DNA of 64,000 nt from Pythium myriotylum (lineage: Eukaryota > Oomycota > Peronosporomycetes > Pythiales > Pythiaceae). The stretch covers positions 1,054,001 to 1,118,000 of the forward strand of contig JALJCQ010000001.1 of assembly GCA_023091665.1 (NCBI GenBank), read 5' to 3'. The notes under the pieces are model-generated. The model did no database searches. It was not told where the DNA came from and saw nothing but the letters and a program-made list of their open reading frames with translations. Of this stretch, positions 40,599 through 51,831 are shown one piece after another (the stretch's first letter is position 1; each line of letters starts with the position of its first letter). A program made the translations under genes and the position numbers.

Positions 40599-42337
40599 CT
40601 AGTCGTTCTTGCTGTTGACACGCCACTTGTCGATCTTGAGGTTCTGGAGGTGCTGGATACGGCGGTAGAAGAGCAGCAACCACACTACCCCAATCACAGT
40701 GCAAATGGCGATCTCGATGTAGAAACCGTCGCGAACAATAAGGCACTCGCCACCAGCAGATTTGCAGGCTGTGCGCTCATCAACATTCGAGCACGTATGC
40801 GACCCGATGGCGATGATTTCGTCGTGGTTTGCGCCCCCGAGACACTCGCGAGTAGTGAGATAATCAACCAGAGCGAGGCTGAGAGAGTTTGGCCACTAAA
40901 TTGAACAAGAAAGGAAAGTCAATAGTGATTACCAAAAATGACGGTGAGGTAGACTCGTACCTTGCTGCCAAGGTTGCTGATCGTGTTGAGGAACGTCATG
41001 TAGGTGCCTCCGATCGACGGGTCACTAATGCGGGCGGAGAATGCCATCTAAATCACGTTAAACCGTCAGATCATTGCGGCATTCCACAAGGGTTGTTGTG
41101 TTGGACATACCTGTGGGACATACATCATGTTCATCGCCAACTCGTGCAACGCACCGCTGAACAAGATGAATGTGTAGTAGTACACGTGGTACTCTTCGTC
41201 GTGTGCCATCACTGACGGAGTAACGTAGATAATGAGAGCGTACAACAAGCCAACGGCGAGACGGAATGGGTAGCCAAGAAGGAAGAGATTGAGGGGTCGA
41301 TCAGGGGTGATGTGACGCCCGAGGAACAGCGGGATGATGATGCCCATCGGGATCAAAATGGGTGACAGTAACGCCAACTTCTCCTTTTTCAATCCGTACT
41401 CCACGAGTTTCAGCGAAGCAACACTCTCAGCCGCAGCAAAGCCGATTTTGCACGTTAACAAAATGACGGAGAAGGAAATCACACTTGGCAGGCGGAGCAC
41501 CGAGTACATTTGCTTGTAAGTCTCACCAATGCTGAGCTTCTCTTCGCTGTCGTCGCGCTTCTCGCTCTTGAATAAAGCGACGGCGACAGTCGTGATAAAC
41601 ATGACCCATCCCCAGAAGCTCATAAAACCGGCAAGTGTGATCATGCCTTCTGGCTCGGGCGAGCTGCGGAAGTATGCATTGCAAGTTGCGGGGTCATGGA
41701 GGGCCAAAAAGCCGACGTAGGCGACGAAGTAGCCAAGTGTTTGACCCACTGTGTTGCAAGTGGACGCGTGTCCCACGTGCTTTGCTGATAGCATCGTCAG
41801 CGCCCAACCATCGACCGCGATATCCTGTGTCGCCATCATGAAGTAGAGCACGAAGAAGAAGATTGTGAGGTACACGACGTGCGGCTTCTGGCCTTCACCC
41901 TCGCCCAGCAAATCGCTGATGAAGTAGCTACCACCGATCATCAGCCCAGCGCACAAAAATTGCACCGGAATGAGCCACGACTTGCGGCGCCCAAAGCGCT
42001 CGCTGTATATTGAGTCGACGAACGGTGCCCAGAGCAGCTTGAGACTGAACGGCCACGAGACCAAACTGAACGTTGCCTGGTCGCCGTAGCCCACTTTTTC
42101 CTGCAGAATGAACGGAATACTCGCTGAGAGGCCGAGCGGGATGCCCTGCAGCGTGTAGAGCAACAGAAGCAGCAGCATTGAGCCCCAGTCGTGGGCTTCA
42201 TCGTCGTCCGCCGGCTTCTCGGCCGTTTGAGGCTCTTTCGGCGCCGTTTTCGCGCGAGAGGTCTTGCTGGAGGTCTTGGCTGAGCCGGGCGCTTTGTCTT
42301 GCGCTTGCTTGCGCTGGCGCACGCTCGCTGGCGCCAT
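40599..42337 (-). CDS. Acetyl-CoA transporter, SLC33A1/AT-1 type (MFS superfamily)
   Basis: Exons 42337-41111, 41047-40961, 40895-40599; 536 aa, phase-0 introns. The ATG at 42337 is chosen because the open frame further upstream begins at a TTG. After a hydrophilic, Lys-rich N-terminus there are about 12 hydrophobic segments. Family landmarks are YTLQGIPLGLSASIPF, LKLLWAPFVDSIYSERFGRR, ATQDIAVDGWAL, and in exon 2 SDPSIGGTYMTFLNTISNLG, all typical of SLC33A1. The human protein moves cytosolic acetyl-CoA into the ER lumen for protein and glycan acetylation; the same role is inferred here. The last exon ends with a TM helix and a basic tail (KIDKWRVNSKND). The 3' end converges on the SKP1-like gene, 143 bp apart. 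Confidence 0.9.
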
Positions 42338-42586
42338 GTCGATCGCGTGCCGGTGTTGCTGCGGAAAGGATCGGCCCAATGGAGCCTTTTGACAAGTCGG
42401 AGACGAAGCAGGATGACGTGGTGCAACGAGCGTCGGGGCTCTATTTGTAATAAATATCTAGAACGTAATATTTTACTGAAGTATGGTTAACTACATCATT
42501 TTAGGAAATTGGAAGGTATATAAATGTGATAAACGAATCTGCTGCCTCTCTTCCTGGAATCGTGGAATGGGCTCTGTTGACTGTCG

Positions 42587-42600
42587 ACTCATTCCCAGAA
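42587..42600 (+). promoter_or_regulatory. Inr-type promoter of the FYVE-C2 gene
   Basis: ACTCATTCCCAGAA matches the core CTCATTYYNCA of the oomycete initiator and lies 20-33 nt before the ATG at 42620. Confidence 0.55.
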
Positions 42601-42619
42601 GCCTACCAGTCGACGGGCC

Positions 42620-44590
42620 ATGGCGACGCTCTTCGACAGCCTCCCGGCCGCGGGCGTCCACAGCCGCTCGCGCAGCGGCACCAACTCAGCCAACGGATCG
42701 TCCTCCGGAGGCAGCAGCAGCGGCGCCATCGTCAGCAGCGAGCGTACGCTGCAGTGGGTCTACGACGAAGAGACCTCCAACTGCATGCTCTGCAACACGC
42801 AGTTCACGCTCATCACGCGGAAGGTAGGCACGCGAGCGCTCGGGACCGGGGGAGAGGTGGCTCAATGGGTGTTATCTGGCGTCCTAGCACCATTGTCGGC
42901 GATGTGGTAACGTCATCTGCCACAATTGCTCGCCCCACAAGCGGAGGATCACGGCCACCGATCCATTCGTACGTTCTACTCTGGTATTGCTCATCCAAAG
43001 GATGGCCCGTCTGGACTGACCCGGAGATGGTGGATCCGTACCTCCTATCGTTAGCCTATGAGAGTCTGCAACACGTGCTATGCCGCGGTAGATGAGCACT
43101 TCGCCTCTCTCGAGTGGTCTGGCCACTCGACGACCGAAATCCAAACCAAACCAGATCCAGTAATCGAGGGACGCGTCCATATCGGACAGCTATACGTCAA
43201 AGTCGTTGAGGCTATTGGCTTACCTTCGACAGACTCGATCACGAGCGATCCTTTTGTCCGCGTTATTCTCACGGGCAAGTGGTCTCACGGGCAGGAATGG
43301 GGAAACGATCTCAAGAGTGTCAAGTGCACGAAGAAGAAGTCACGTACACTCAACCCACGCTGGCACGAAACGTTCGTGTTCAATGTGTGCGCGCCTGGTG
43401 CAGAATTGTTATTCGAGGTGTACAACTACGGACAACTCAGCCAACCGACGAAATTGGGTGAGGCGTCGATTCCTCTCTCACAGCTGATGGACCAACGTCG
43501 TCACAACAAGTGGTTGGATTTAAACTTGTCCGAGAAACTACACCGCGCCGGTCTCAACAATGATGCGCGTGCTGGACGCATCCATGTGCTACTTCATTAC
43601 AAGTTTTCGCGCATGGCAGAGTTCTGCTCGTATTTTTCGGCCGAGCAACGCTACGTTTACGAGTGGCCCCATTTCGAGGCAGCTCATCTGTACAGCAACT
43701 TCTGGGTATTGCTAGACGATCTGTGGCCGTACTTGGAAGTGATCTGGCAGATCATTCCGACGCTCAATTGGGAGCATCCAACACACTCATTCATGTGCTT
43801 CGCTCTGTGCGTGTGGCTATGTCTCTCTCTTCAGTGGGTTCCGGTCGTCATTCATCTCGCGCTGATTGCGTTTACACTGCGCAACTACTTTGAACTGAAC
43901 ATGAACTCGTTCTCCGTAAACGAGCCAAAGGATTCAACCATCCCGAATCTAGGTGGTAGCGATGGTGAGCCCACTCAGTTTCGACAGTACAATCTGCCAA
44001 CGGGTTTCAATCATCTCATGAACAAGATGACGCACGTGACCATCGACGTTGAAACCAAGCGGACATTGCAGTCCGTTCAGAACAACATGGCTTGGTGGTC
44101 GAGCATCTTCCATGGCCTCGAAATGATGTTCTCGTGGGAAGATACGTTCTACACAGCCAAGGTGTTGATGATGCTCATCATCAGCTGCGTGCTTCACATC
44201 GTGATCCCCAACAAGTACTTACTGCTCGCCTTGGTCGTGTATCTGTTTACTCGATGGACTGTCCCCTTCCAATGGATCGCACATGGACTGTGGGCTCTCC
44301 GTCAAGGGATCCGGTCGCTAATCCACCAACATCGTTTGACCAGCTCAGGCCAGGCAAGCGACTTGCTGGCAAGTCGAGATGCCATGAGTGCCCTAGCAAG
44401 AGGGAAGAACTACGACAAAAGCCGCTCACGGCGAGCAGGCTCCAGCGCAAGCGTCCGGGCTCACCAAAGCGTGTCGAAGAAAGAAGAGATGTTCGGTGCC
44501 GCGGCCTCGGCCATATCCGAGCGATTCGTGGCGAACGACAACCGAGCACCAGCGCCTCGAAGTGGAGCCACCAGCGTTAGTCGAAAGTAA
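42620..44590 (+). CDS. FYVE zinc finger - C2 domain - multi-TM membrane protein
   Basis: Exons 42620-42823, 42888-42968, 43055-44590; 606 aa. The two introns (64 and 86 nt) split the FYVE finger: CMLC in exon 1, HHCRRCGNVICHNC in exon 2 (with K directly before HHCR) and RVCNTCYAAV in exon 3. This gives eight Cys/His ligands and the basic PI3P-binding motif. A C2 domain follows (about residues 125-245: LYVKVVEAIGLPSTDSITSD, DPFVRVILTGK, LNPRWHETFVFNV) with Asp residues suited to calcium binding. The C-terminal part has two hydrophobic hairpins (about 310-365 and 450-495), resembling the C-terminal TM region of MCTP-type proteins. FYVE directs proteins to endosomes, so this may be an endosome-ER tethering or membrane-shaping protein; inference. 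The C-terminal tail is basic and Ser-rich. Confidence 0.82.
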
Positions 44591-44955
44591 GTCGTCGCAG
44601 TATGTGGACAAGCCCACGTGCATTCGTTCTGCATAGTAGTAGTAAAAAAGACTTTTTTGGGGCCACGTAAAGTACCCATCTTCTACATCCGCTCGATTAG
44701 GCGGAGGGGTTAGGGCTGGCGGATGCGTCAAGCCCCCGCGCTTGGCTGACTTGCGGGCACTCTGTCTACGCGGCCGCCGGGCGTAGGTGACCGCTGCTCC
44801 AAGGGGAGTGGCCATCTCTCCAGCGCCGATCTCAACGCCGCTCTGCGCACGACGCCACGGCCGACGCATCCGCTCGGCGGGCCGATCACACCTCCGCTGC
44901 CCCCGTCCGTCTGTCCACCGTCCACCCTCTGCGGGAGAGCTGAGGAGCGCGCGCC
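44591..44955. other. Intergenic spacer
   Basis: No gene is visible. The 3' part is GC-rich and runs into the ATG of the glycosyltransferase gene. Confidence 0.5.
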
Positions 44956-46722
44956 ATGTTCATCCAGCGGATCATCGTCTTCCTCTACTGGACCTTTGAG
45001 TTCCTTCGCACGCGCGTGCGCCACAAGCGATGGATCGCGCTCGTGCTCTTTGCGTTGTACATAGGGATGCGCACGACTGGCCGCACGCCCGTGGTCGGCA
45101 AGGCCAAGAAGATCCACATCAATCAGATGAACACAATGACCGAGGACGAGGGCATCCACATGGACCCGACGCCCGTCACGTCCTTATGGACAGACCACGA
45201 TTTCGAGTGCATCGGGTGGAAGCGCATACAGTCGTGTATCAAAGAACCCAAGGACAAGAAGAAAGATGAGCCAGTCGAGACCCGAGAGCCCGAGAAAGAT
45301 TTCCTCAACTGCACTGAACCCATCGGCCCGCAGATGGCTGGCCATTGCATCATCCGCAATCGAACGTCCGGGGACCTCTACCGGATGATGATCAGCACGT
45401 GCGATTCACTCCCAAACGGACAGTACCATTGCGATATGGCCCGTAACTTCTCCGAGTATGCGATCCACTCAGTCAACTACGAGCATTCGCCTCTGGCACC
45501 GTCGCTCGCGCTACCTGCAGTTGGCTCCGCGCGCCGGAAGCCGACGAACGGTGTCATCATGATCGTGTACGACAAAGTGCTACCGTCCGCGTACGCTACC
45601 ATCCGCATGCTACGACTCCATGGTTGCCAACTTCCTGTGGAGCTTTGGTACCGACCGGACGAGATGTCAATCGACAACCCAATCATTCATCGCCTGCTCG
45701 CTGAGTTCAACGTGCGTATGCGTCCAATTTTCGATAACCGCGCCAAGGGATTCCACGTCAAGCCGTATGCTGTGTACTACAGCAACTTTGACAACATCTT
45801 GCTATTAGATGCCGACAACCTGCCAACCAAGGACCCGACATACCTCTTTGAGGAACCCGAGTTCCTCCGCACGGGGGCGATCTTTTGGCCTGACTATTGG
45901 CAGCCATCCAACTCCCTCTTCCAGTTGACGAATACGAGCTTGTTGTGGCAGCTCACTGGTGTCAAGTACGTCGATCAGTTCGAGCAAGAGAGTGGCCAAG
46001 TTTTGATCAATCGACCAAAAAGCAAGAAGGCACTGGACAAGCTCATGTTCTACTCTACCCACCAACCACGCCTTCTTGAAGAGCTCCATCTGATTTGGGG
46101 AGATAAGGACCTTTTCCGGCTTGCGTGGCTAAACTCCAGCCAGCCTTTTCACTACATCAAGTTTCCACCTGCCGTTGGTGGACTCGACTTAAAGGACAAG
46201 GGTATTTTCTGTGGCTTAGCGATGATTCAGCATGATGTCCAAGGAAATTTGATCTTCTTCCACCGAAACTCGATCAAGCTGGACGGCAAGCCTGACCAGC
46301 CCCGTATCATGACACATATCCAAGAGTACTCCCTTGACGGAGATCCAAAAGAGTATCGGATATTCCAAGCTGTGTACGCCCACAAAGAGTGTTGCTACTA
46401 CATTGGCACGCAGTCGCTTCCAGACGGGCAGCCAGCAACACAAGTCACCCCGCTTGCCGCGACGACGTACGCTTCAATCGAGGAACTCGCCATCCAGTTC
46501 TCCATCGAGGGTCGAAATCTTCTTCTCGCGGAACAAGCAAACATGCCGAAGCGATCATTTTTGTTCGACCGAAAGCTTGCACACTGGCGGCTCCAGGAGA
46601 TTGTGGGTCTGTTTTTGCTCTGTTATGTGTTGTTCATCATCATGTTCGTCTGGTGCAAGGCCCGACCCGCACGCGAGCGACTGCCCAGTCGATGGAAACC
46701 AATGGAATCGAAAGAAAACTAG
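44956..46722 (+). CDS. GT71-like glycosyltransferase (putative mannosyltransferase), paralogue 1
   Basis: 588 aa, single exon from the ATG at 44956 (GCGCCATGTTC). An N-terminal hydrophobic stretch (FIQRIIVFLYWTFEFLR, and IALVLFALYIGM) suggests a type II Golgi/ER membrane protein, and a second TM helix lies at the C-terminus (IVGLFLLCYVLFIIMFVW). The central catalytic domain (about residues 190-430) has GVIMIVYDKVLPSAYATIRM, LPVELWY, FHVKPYAVYYSNFDNILLLD, a DxD metal/nucleotide-sugar motif at Asp285-Ala-Asp287, and WGDKDLFRLAW. These fit the fungal/oomycete MNN1-like GT71 family of alpha-mannosyltransferases. The luminal stem carries an LWTDHDFECIGW motif and paired Cys shared with the paralogue at 53017. 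The substrate is not deducible. Confidence 0.8.
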   Translation: MFIQRIIVFLYWTFEFLRTRVRHKRWIALVLFALYIGMRTTGRTPVVGKAKKIHINQMNTMTEDEGIHMDPTPVTSLWTDHDFECIGWKRIQSCIKEPKDKKKDEPVETREPEKDFLNCTEPIGPQMAGHCIIRNRTSGDLYRMMISTCDSLPNGQYHCDMARNFSEYAIHSVNYEHSPLAPSLALPAVGSARRKPTNGVIMIVYDKVLPSAYATIRMLRLHGCQLPVELWYRPDEMSIDNPIIHRLLAEFNVRMRPIFDNRAKGFHVKPYAVYYSNFDNILLLDADNLPTKDPTYLFEEPEFLRTGAIFWPDYWQPSNSLFQLTNTSLLWQLTGVKYVDQFEQESGQVLINRPKSKKALDKLMFYSTHQPRLLEELHLIWGDKDLFRLAWLNSSQPFHYIKFPPAVGGLDLKDKGIFCGLAMIQHDVQGNLIFFHRNSIKLDGKPDQPRIMTHIQEYSLDGDPKEYRIFQAVYAHKECCYYIGTQSLPDGQPATQVTPLAATTYASIEELAIQFSIEGRNLLLAEQANMPKRSFLFDRKLAHWRLQEIVGLFLLCYVLFIIMFVWCKARPARERLPSRWKPMESKEN

Positions 46723-47003
46723 TTGCCAACCAACCCGTCAAATAATCGCGAGCAACCAGCGCATTATTGGGATAAGGGATCCTCATGTGAAGCCATCCTT
46801 GGAATAGAAAGATACGAACATGTCTGTTAAGGCGGAACCGGTCGTCCATACAAGAACTAAGTTCTAATGTTCGTAACGCTATCACCTTGAAGTTCACCTA
46901 ACACGACGAGTTCCTTCCAAGAAACAGACGAGAGGAGCCGACGTTGTCAAGTAAAACCGGCGGAACCCGGCGCCTCGCTCACAAGGGATCGCCCCCAGAC
47001 ACG

Positions 47004-48425
47004 ATGGCGCTGCTCCGCCAGGGCGCCGCGCGGGGGAACTCGCTGCTATCGAGCGGGCGAGATGCCTGGAGAGTGCCGCAGGAACGCGCGTCGCGGCGGT
47101 CGCGTCGCGCCTTCGCCAGCAGCCCCCTGGATTCGTCCAACAACACCACTGAGGAGCTACGCTCTCGCTCGACGATCGCACTGGCGAGTTCCTCCGTCAC
47201 GCAGAAGGCCAGTCGCAGCTCAGGTGATAAAAGCTACCAGGAGACCGGGAAGACGGCGTGGTCGAATCCTCGCGTGCGATCTCTCTTGCTCGGCGCGTCG
47301 TTGTTTGGTTGTGGCGCTCTGCTCGCATCGAATGCGCATACTGCCACAGCCTTGACGGAAGGCAGTCCGGGCGGTGGCAAGACCACAGGAGCACAAGCTT
47401 CAGTTGTGGCCACTTCCGTGCCACTGGAAAAGCTGAACGATGACTTCGCCGACGAGCGATCCTTGCGAAAGAGAAGATCGGCTGGGCGCGATCGACTTCT
47501 TATCAGCACCGCGGCAGTCCGAGGGGATCGCTCGCGCATGGAAGACACGTCTTTTGTGTCAGATTGTAAGCGCTTCAACGCCGTCTTTGACGGCCATGGT
47601 GGTGCAGCTGTATCCACGTACATCCAGAAACAGCTCTTCCCCCTTATCGCACCTGGGTTGGCCCATCTTGACCAAGCCGAGGGCGAACCCAACGAAGTTG
47701 TGTACAAGAAACTGCGCGAGTTGATCCAACAAGCGATGGAAAAGGTGGACACGGAGGTATTAGCTCGACCAGAATGGCGCTTTCAGGGCACAACAGCTAC
47801 CGGAGTCATGTTGTACGATGAAGTGATCATGTCTTTCAACGTCGGGGACAGCCGGGCAGTCATGAGTCGCGCTGGTCAGACGATCGAACTTACTCGCGAC
47901 CATAAACCAAATGATCCTACTGAGCGACTGCGCATTGAGAAGCTCGGCGGGACCGTGAAATGGTACGGATATGTTGACGCACAGGGCGAGCCCATCGAGC
48001 CCTACGGCGCCTATCGAGTGAACGGAAATCTAGCTGTCGGCAGAGCGATCGGCGATCGGGACTTGCGACCATACGTCAGTGGAGAGGTCGAAATCAAAGA
48101 GTTCAGCCGCGACTTTGATAAAGACGAGTTTATCGTGATCGCTTCCGATGGCTTGTGGGATGTGTTTACAAGTGAGGAGGCCGTGACTTTTGTCCACGAT
48201 GTTCTCAGCGGTGAGTTGGGCGGCCGCGAATCATGGCGAAGCGGCGCTCACAGTGATACAAGTGTGCCAATCTTCGAGTGGTCCCACCAATACAAGAGCG
48301 ATCGCGGCATGATCAAAGCAGCTCGCGCGCGTCGGAAAGTGCAGATTGCCAACTACCTCGTGCAGGAAGCTCTGTTTCGAGGCACATCCGATAATGTATC
48401 GGTGATCGTCGTATGGCTCAAGTGA
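47004..48425 (+). CDS. PP2C-family Ser/Thr protein phosphatase with N-terminal targeting/TM segment
   Basis: 473 aa, single exon. The open frame starts at a TTG at 46944; the ATG at 47004 is chosen. The first 40 residues are Arg/Ser-rich without acidic residues until Glu (MALLRQGAARGNSLLSSGRD...), like a mitochondrial presequence. A hydrophobic segment lies near residues 92-110 (LLLGASLFGCGALLASNA). The PP2C core spans about 160-473 with all metal-binding motifs: RMEDTS (near 178), FDGHGG (Asp196), TTATGVML, GDSRAV, AIGDRDLRPYV, SDGLWDV (Asp382) and TSDNVSVIVVWL (Asp463). It is predicted to be an active Mn/Mg-dependent phosphatase, possibly anchored in a mitochondrial membrane; the location is inference. 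Confidence 0.88.
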   Translation: MALLRQGAARGNSLLSSGRDAWRVPQERASRRSRRAFASSPLDSSNNTTEELRSRSTIALASSSVTQKASRSSGDKSYQETGKTAWSNPRVRSLLLGASLFGCGALLASNAHTATALTEGSPGGGKTTGAQASVVATSVPLEKLNDDFADERSLRKRRSAGRDRLLISTAAVRGDRSRMEDTSFVSDCKRFNAVFDGHGGAAVSTYIQKQLFPLIAPGLAHLDQAEGEPNEVVYKKLRELIQQAMEKVDTEVLARPEWRFQGTTATGVMLYDEVIMSFNVGDSRAVMSRAGQTIELTRDHKPNDPTERLRIEKLGGTVKWYGYVDAQGEPIEPYGAYRVNGNLAVGRAIGDRDLRPYVSGEVEIKEFSRDFDKDEFIVIASDGLWDVFTSEEAVTFVHDVLSGELGGRESWRSGAHSDTSVPIFEWSHQYKSDRGMIKAARARRKVQIANYLVQEALFRGTSDNVSVIVVWLK

Positions 48426-48552
48426 TGCTCTCGCAAAAGGGTCGTAGTAAGTGTTCACGTTGTCATTTCATATAAAATCTTTGGATCTTCGATTATCAAT
48501 TCCTAAGAGAACGTATCTTTCTGCGGAAAGTCACAGCACATCAAAACCCGAT

Positions 48553-49293
48553 ATGATCCGCGTACGCGTGCTGCGCCCTGTGGTGAACGGCAAACCCTTA
48601 TCTAACAGGCACGCGCTCAAGTTGCTGAAGGCCGTCGCAGTCCGTCGACCGTTTGCGTGCAGCAACACCGCAGCCGAGGTGGCGGCGTGGGCGGCGATCG
48701 ACAGACAGTTGGGGGCCGATTTAACGGCCGCTTCCACTGCAGAAGATCTATTCTGGTATCTTCTTGGGATATACAACCGTCATCGCCAACAGGGAGCTGC
48801 AGTCGCAGGATTGCGTAATAGCGTGCTGGTTGCGCTCGAGAAGCTGGTGCTTTGCGTGGAGACTTACGGGTACAAGCGGCGGCGGAAAACGGATGAGGTT
48901 GATAATTCCGTCGCCAATGAGGCATCGGTACGCCCCGATCCCGCCATGAAGACGTCGCCACATGAGCACGATCCAGACACAGCAGTCGCGGCGGTGCTCT
49001 CCGGCGTGACTGAGATGAAGGACGCCATCACTCGTTCTCGAGAGGAGCGTGCCGCTCTCGCGTCTCAGCTTGAAATCCTTGCGCTCACCAACGAGCAGCT
49101 CAAGCACGAGAATGAGCAGCTCAAGCTCCAGGTCGCATCACTGCAGAAAGCCGTGGCCGACCAGAATCCACCGATCAAGACAGAGAGACCAGCTCGAGAC
49201 GACGAGCAGACCAAGGCGCGAGCGCAGAGACTGCGCGTGCTGCTGGAGACCATGGCGGAGCTGCTCGCACAGCCAGACGAGACGAGCCATTGA
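48553..49293 (+). CDS. Unknown protein with C-terminal coiled coil
   Basis: 246 aa. The frame is open from a GTG at 48451, overlapping the 3' region of the phosphatase gene; the ATG at 48553 is the first good start. The N-terminal 110 residues are helical and basic (NGKPLSNRHALKLLKAVAVR, AAEVAAWAAIDRQLGADL), with Trp spacing vaguely like a SANT/trihelix DNA-binding fold. A short acidic linker follows, then a clear leucine-heptad coiled coil at about 155-215 (LASQLEILALTNEQLKHENE). It could be a small DNA-binding regulator that dimerises; I do not recognise it firmly. It is transcribed in the same direction as the phosphatase, 127 bp after it. Confidence 0.6.
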   Translation: MIRVRVLRPVVNGKPLSNRHALKLLKAVAVRRPFACSNTAAEVAAWAAIDRQLGADLTAASTAEDLFWYLLGIYNRHRQQGAAVAGLRNSVLVALEKLVLCVETYGYKRRRKTDEVDNSVANEASVRPDPAMKTSPHEHDPDTAVAAVLSGVTEMKDAITRSREERAALASQLEILALTNEQLKHENEQLKLQVASLQKAVADQNPPIKTERPARDDEQTKARAQRLRVLLETMAELLAQPDETSH

Positions 49294-50021
49294 CGCGTCC
49301 CCGAGACCGGACGTTGAAGTTGCTTGGGTTGTCTGATATCTGCAGCGACGACTCGCCACGTTCTTCGAAATTGCCGTGCTGACCCACGCGGCGAGATCTC
49401 ATCGTCAGCGCGGGTGACAGCCGTCAAGCAAGGTGGCTTCACTCACCCATTCCGAAGGGCGAGTGCTGGTCGCCGAGACCATCATTCATCCCCAACTGCA
49501 AAAACAGACGAAAAGCAGAACCTGAAATTTGACGAAGCTTCCTGAAAATTCCGAGAGCCAGCGCTTCTCCTTGAAACATGACGTGACATGAGAGTGGAGA
49601 GGTCGGACCTTGCACTTGTTGGAAACTTTGGGGCTTCTTCCCACGTTCTCTCGGTCGGTCGTCTCGCCGCTAAATATGCGAGGTGACGTGATTTCGTACG
49701 AAACCAAGACCATCCCCCATGTCGCCCCCTCGCTTCCTAGATAACTGGCGTCCTCAAATTCTGACTTGTTTGCAGCAGTCCACCAATCAGCGATGGCAAA
49801 AACTTATCTCATACCATCTAATTGGCTAAAATAGAAAATAGACGCGCTGCTGCAAAGGACCATCACTCACTTTGGAGACCATCAGTAGCCAATCACCGGT
49901 GGGCATCAGCAGAATTTTCAACTCGCGCCCTGAGCAAACCCAGAATGCCGTGCTCGCCGACGGAAATGGCGGCCCCACTTCGCCTCGGCATTCCTCGACC
50001 TCGCGACTCACACAAACCAAG
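49294..50021. other. Intergenic spacer with three CCAAT-type boxes
   Basis: CCAATCA near 49783, ATTGGCT near 49822 (reverse CCAAT) and GCCAATCA near 49889 lie within about 110 bp, in an AT-richer patch 130-240 nt upstream of the ATG at 50022. No gene is visible. Confidence 0.5.
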
Positions 50022-51370
50022 ATGAGCGCATCCCCATCCAACGACAGCTATCCCTCGCCGGTGTTTGCGCCTGCGTTCGCCCACGACGAGGACGTCGACG
50101 AGCAGCTCGACTTTGGGCTCACGCTCGAGTCCCCGCCGGCCTACGTCTTCAGCAACGACCTCGCGTTCGAGACGGACGCGCAGAACGACGAGAGCGCCTT
50201 CGCTGACCCACACGACGGCAAGGCCGCGTCCATGCGCAGCATCTCCACGCAGCGAGACTCCTCGGCCTTTGGCTTCGAGCCGGTAAGTTATGACTGTGAT
50301 CTCTGGGAGCGAAAGCTAGAGCTGACGTGACTCGTTTCCGCTCGCAAAAGTTGATCACCCCACGCTCGTTTGAAGGATTTGTTGAGACCAACATTTATGA
50401 AGCGAACGGAAAGACGCCCGTGTTCGTGCTGGACCAAGCTCTCCCATCCCCACTTAATGCCGATGGAGCCAAGAGCTTCGACTTCTACTCGCCGACAGTC
50501 CTGAAGTCGGCCAAGGCAGTGACTGTTCCGTCATCGCCGCTGTCGCCAGCGTCGTTCATCGAAATTCCTGAGAAGGAGGAGACTGCCTTCTTCGCAGTGA
50601 ACCCTGCTTTCACGTCCTACGAGGCCCCAGAGAAGATCATGGACGTGGTCAAATCGGCGCTCTCGACGCTTCGCTGTGAAGTTAAGTCTGCCAAGAACTC
50701 ACAATGGACTCTTTACGTCAGCTGCCTCCTCGTCGCAGAAGAGATTTCCTTCTCTATTAACCTCTTCCAGCTCCGTGGTGTGTCAAACAAGTATGAAGTC
50801 GAGTTCGTGCGCCGAAGTGGTGATGAACTCGTGTTCACGGATCTTGCGGAGCACATTCGTTCAAAGTGCAGTGAAGTTGACGACGAAGCCGCCCTCTCAC
50901 TTTTCAGCAAGAATCTTGATGCCTGGTTGGACGACAAGCAGGAGCTTGTCGGCCGTCGTTTTGCCATCAACGAGTCCGAGGCATCGTCGCTGCTGGAAGA
51001 GCTCAACTGTGAGTATCTGCACATGGACTCGCTCTACCAGGTCGCGCGGAGTGTCAAGAACCACTGCCGACACAAGGGCAATCGCAAGCTCTTCGTGCAG
51101 AAGAGTGAATTGCATAAGAATCTGCTCAAGGGCCTTCGATGGATGCTCTCGGACAGCGATGAGCTAGCGCGTTATGCGCTGTTCGTGCTGCTTCAGTACG
51201 CTGGTGACGATGAGCTGTACTCGACGTTCTTCTCGACTCCTATCGACAAGAGCAATGTGTCTCTCAACCTCGACAGCCTGTACGCGCGCGCTGACAAGGA
51301 TGTCGGGCTGTGCTCGAAGTTCACGACCGATATGGTGGATGCCGTGCGACAGAGTGTGCTGTTTGCTTAA
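50022..51370 (+). CDS. Unknown cytosolic protein with KA1-like segment
   Basis: Exons 50022-50282 and 50351-51370 (68-nt intron, GTAAGT...AAAAG, phase 0); 426 aa. The open frame before 50022 has no ATG. The N-terminal 180 residues are low-complexity and acidic/Ser-rich. A segment at about 183-262 (VVKSALSTLRCEVKSAKNSQ, EISFSINLFQLRG, VEFVRRSGDELVFTDLAEHI) resembles the KA1 (kinase-associated) membrane-binding fold, here without a kinase. The C-terminal half is helical (about 270-425), possibly an armadillo/HEAT-like bundle. No signal peptide or TM segment. A membrane-binding adaptor is one guess; function unknown. Confidence 0.65.
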
Positions 51371-51831
51371 CGTAATGACACGCCTCTCCACGTGCGTCTT
51401 GCCGTCTCCAAACTCAACCAAAACAAGTAATTTATGGGCGTCGCATCATTCCTCCACGTCTTTAGATGCAACGCCGAGCCAATTTTGAGATTCGCCATAC
51501 AATAACCATCGGAAGAGAACCCCTGTATCCATAAAAACAATCCCACCCCCATTCCCATAATTATGCACAAAGAAATCCCTCACACGATCCCATCTTGTCG
51601 CACTGAAACTTCACAGCAACTGACTGAGATGTGATGAATCCTTAGGCAATGACCTCGACTGACTATGGCGAACAGCAACTGCAAGTGCAAGACCTCATGA
51701 AGAGGGTGCGAGACACGACCGAAAGAGACGAGATGTATTAGCACAAGCAGCTGCTTCCTAATCTGCATCACCCACGCTTCCACTCCTGCAATGGTATTTT
51801 TCTTCGAATGCTGACTATATTGCTTTGGTTT
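51371..51831. other. Intergenic spacer between convergent genes
   Basis: The 3' ends of the KA1-like gene and the mitochondrial protein gene face each other here. No other feature is seen. Confidence 0.5.
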
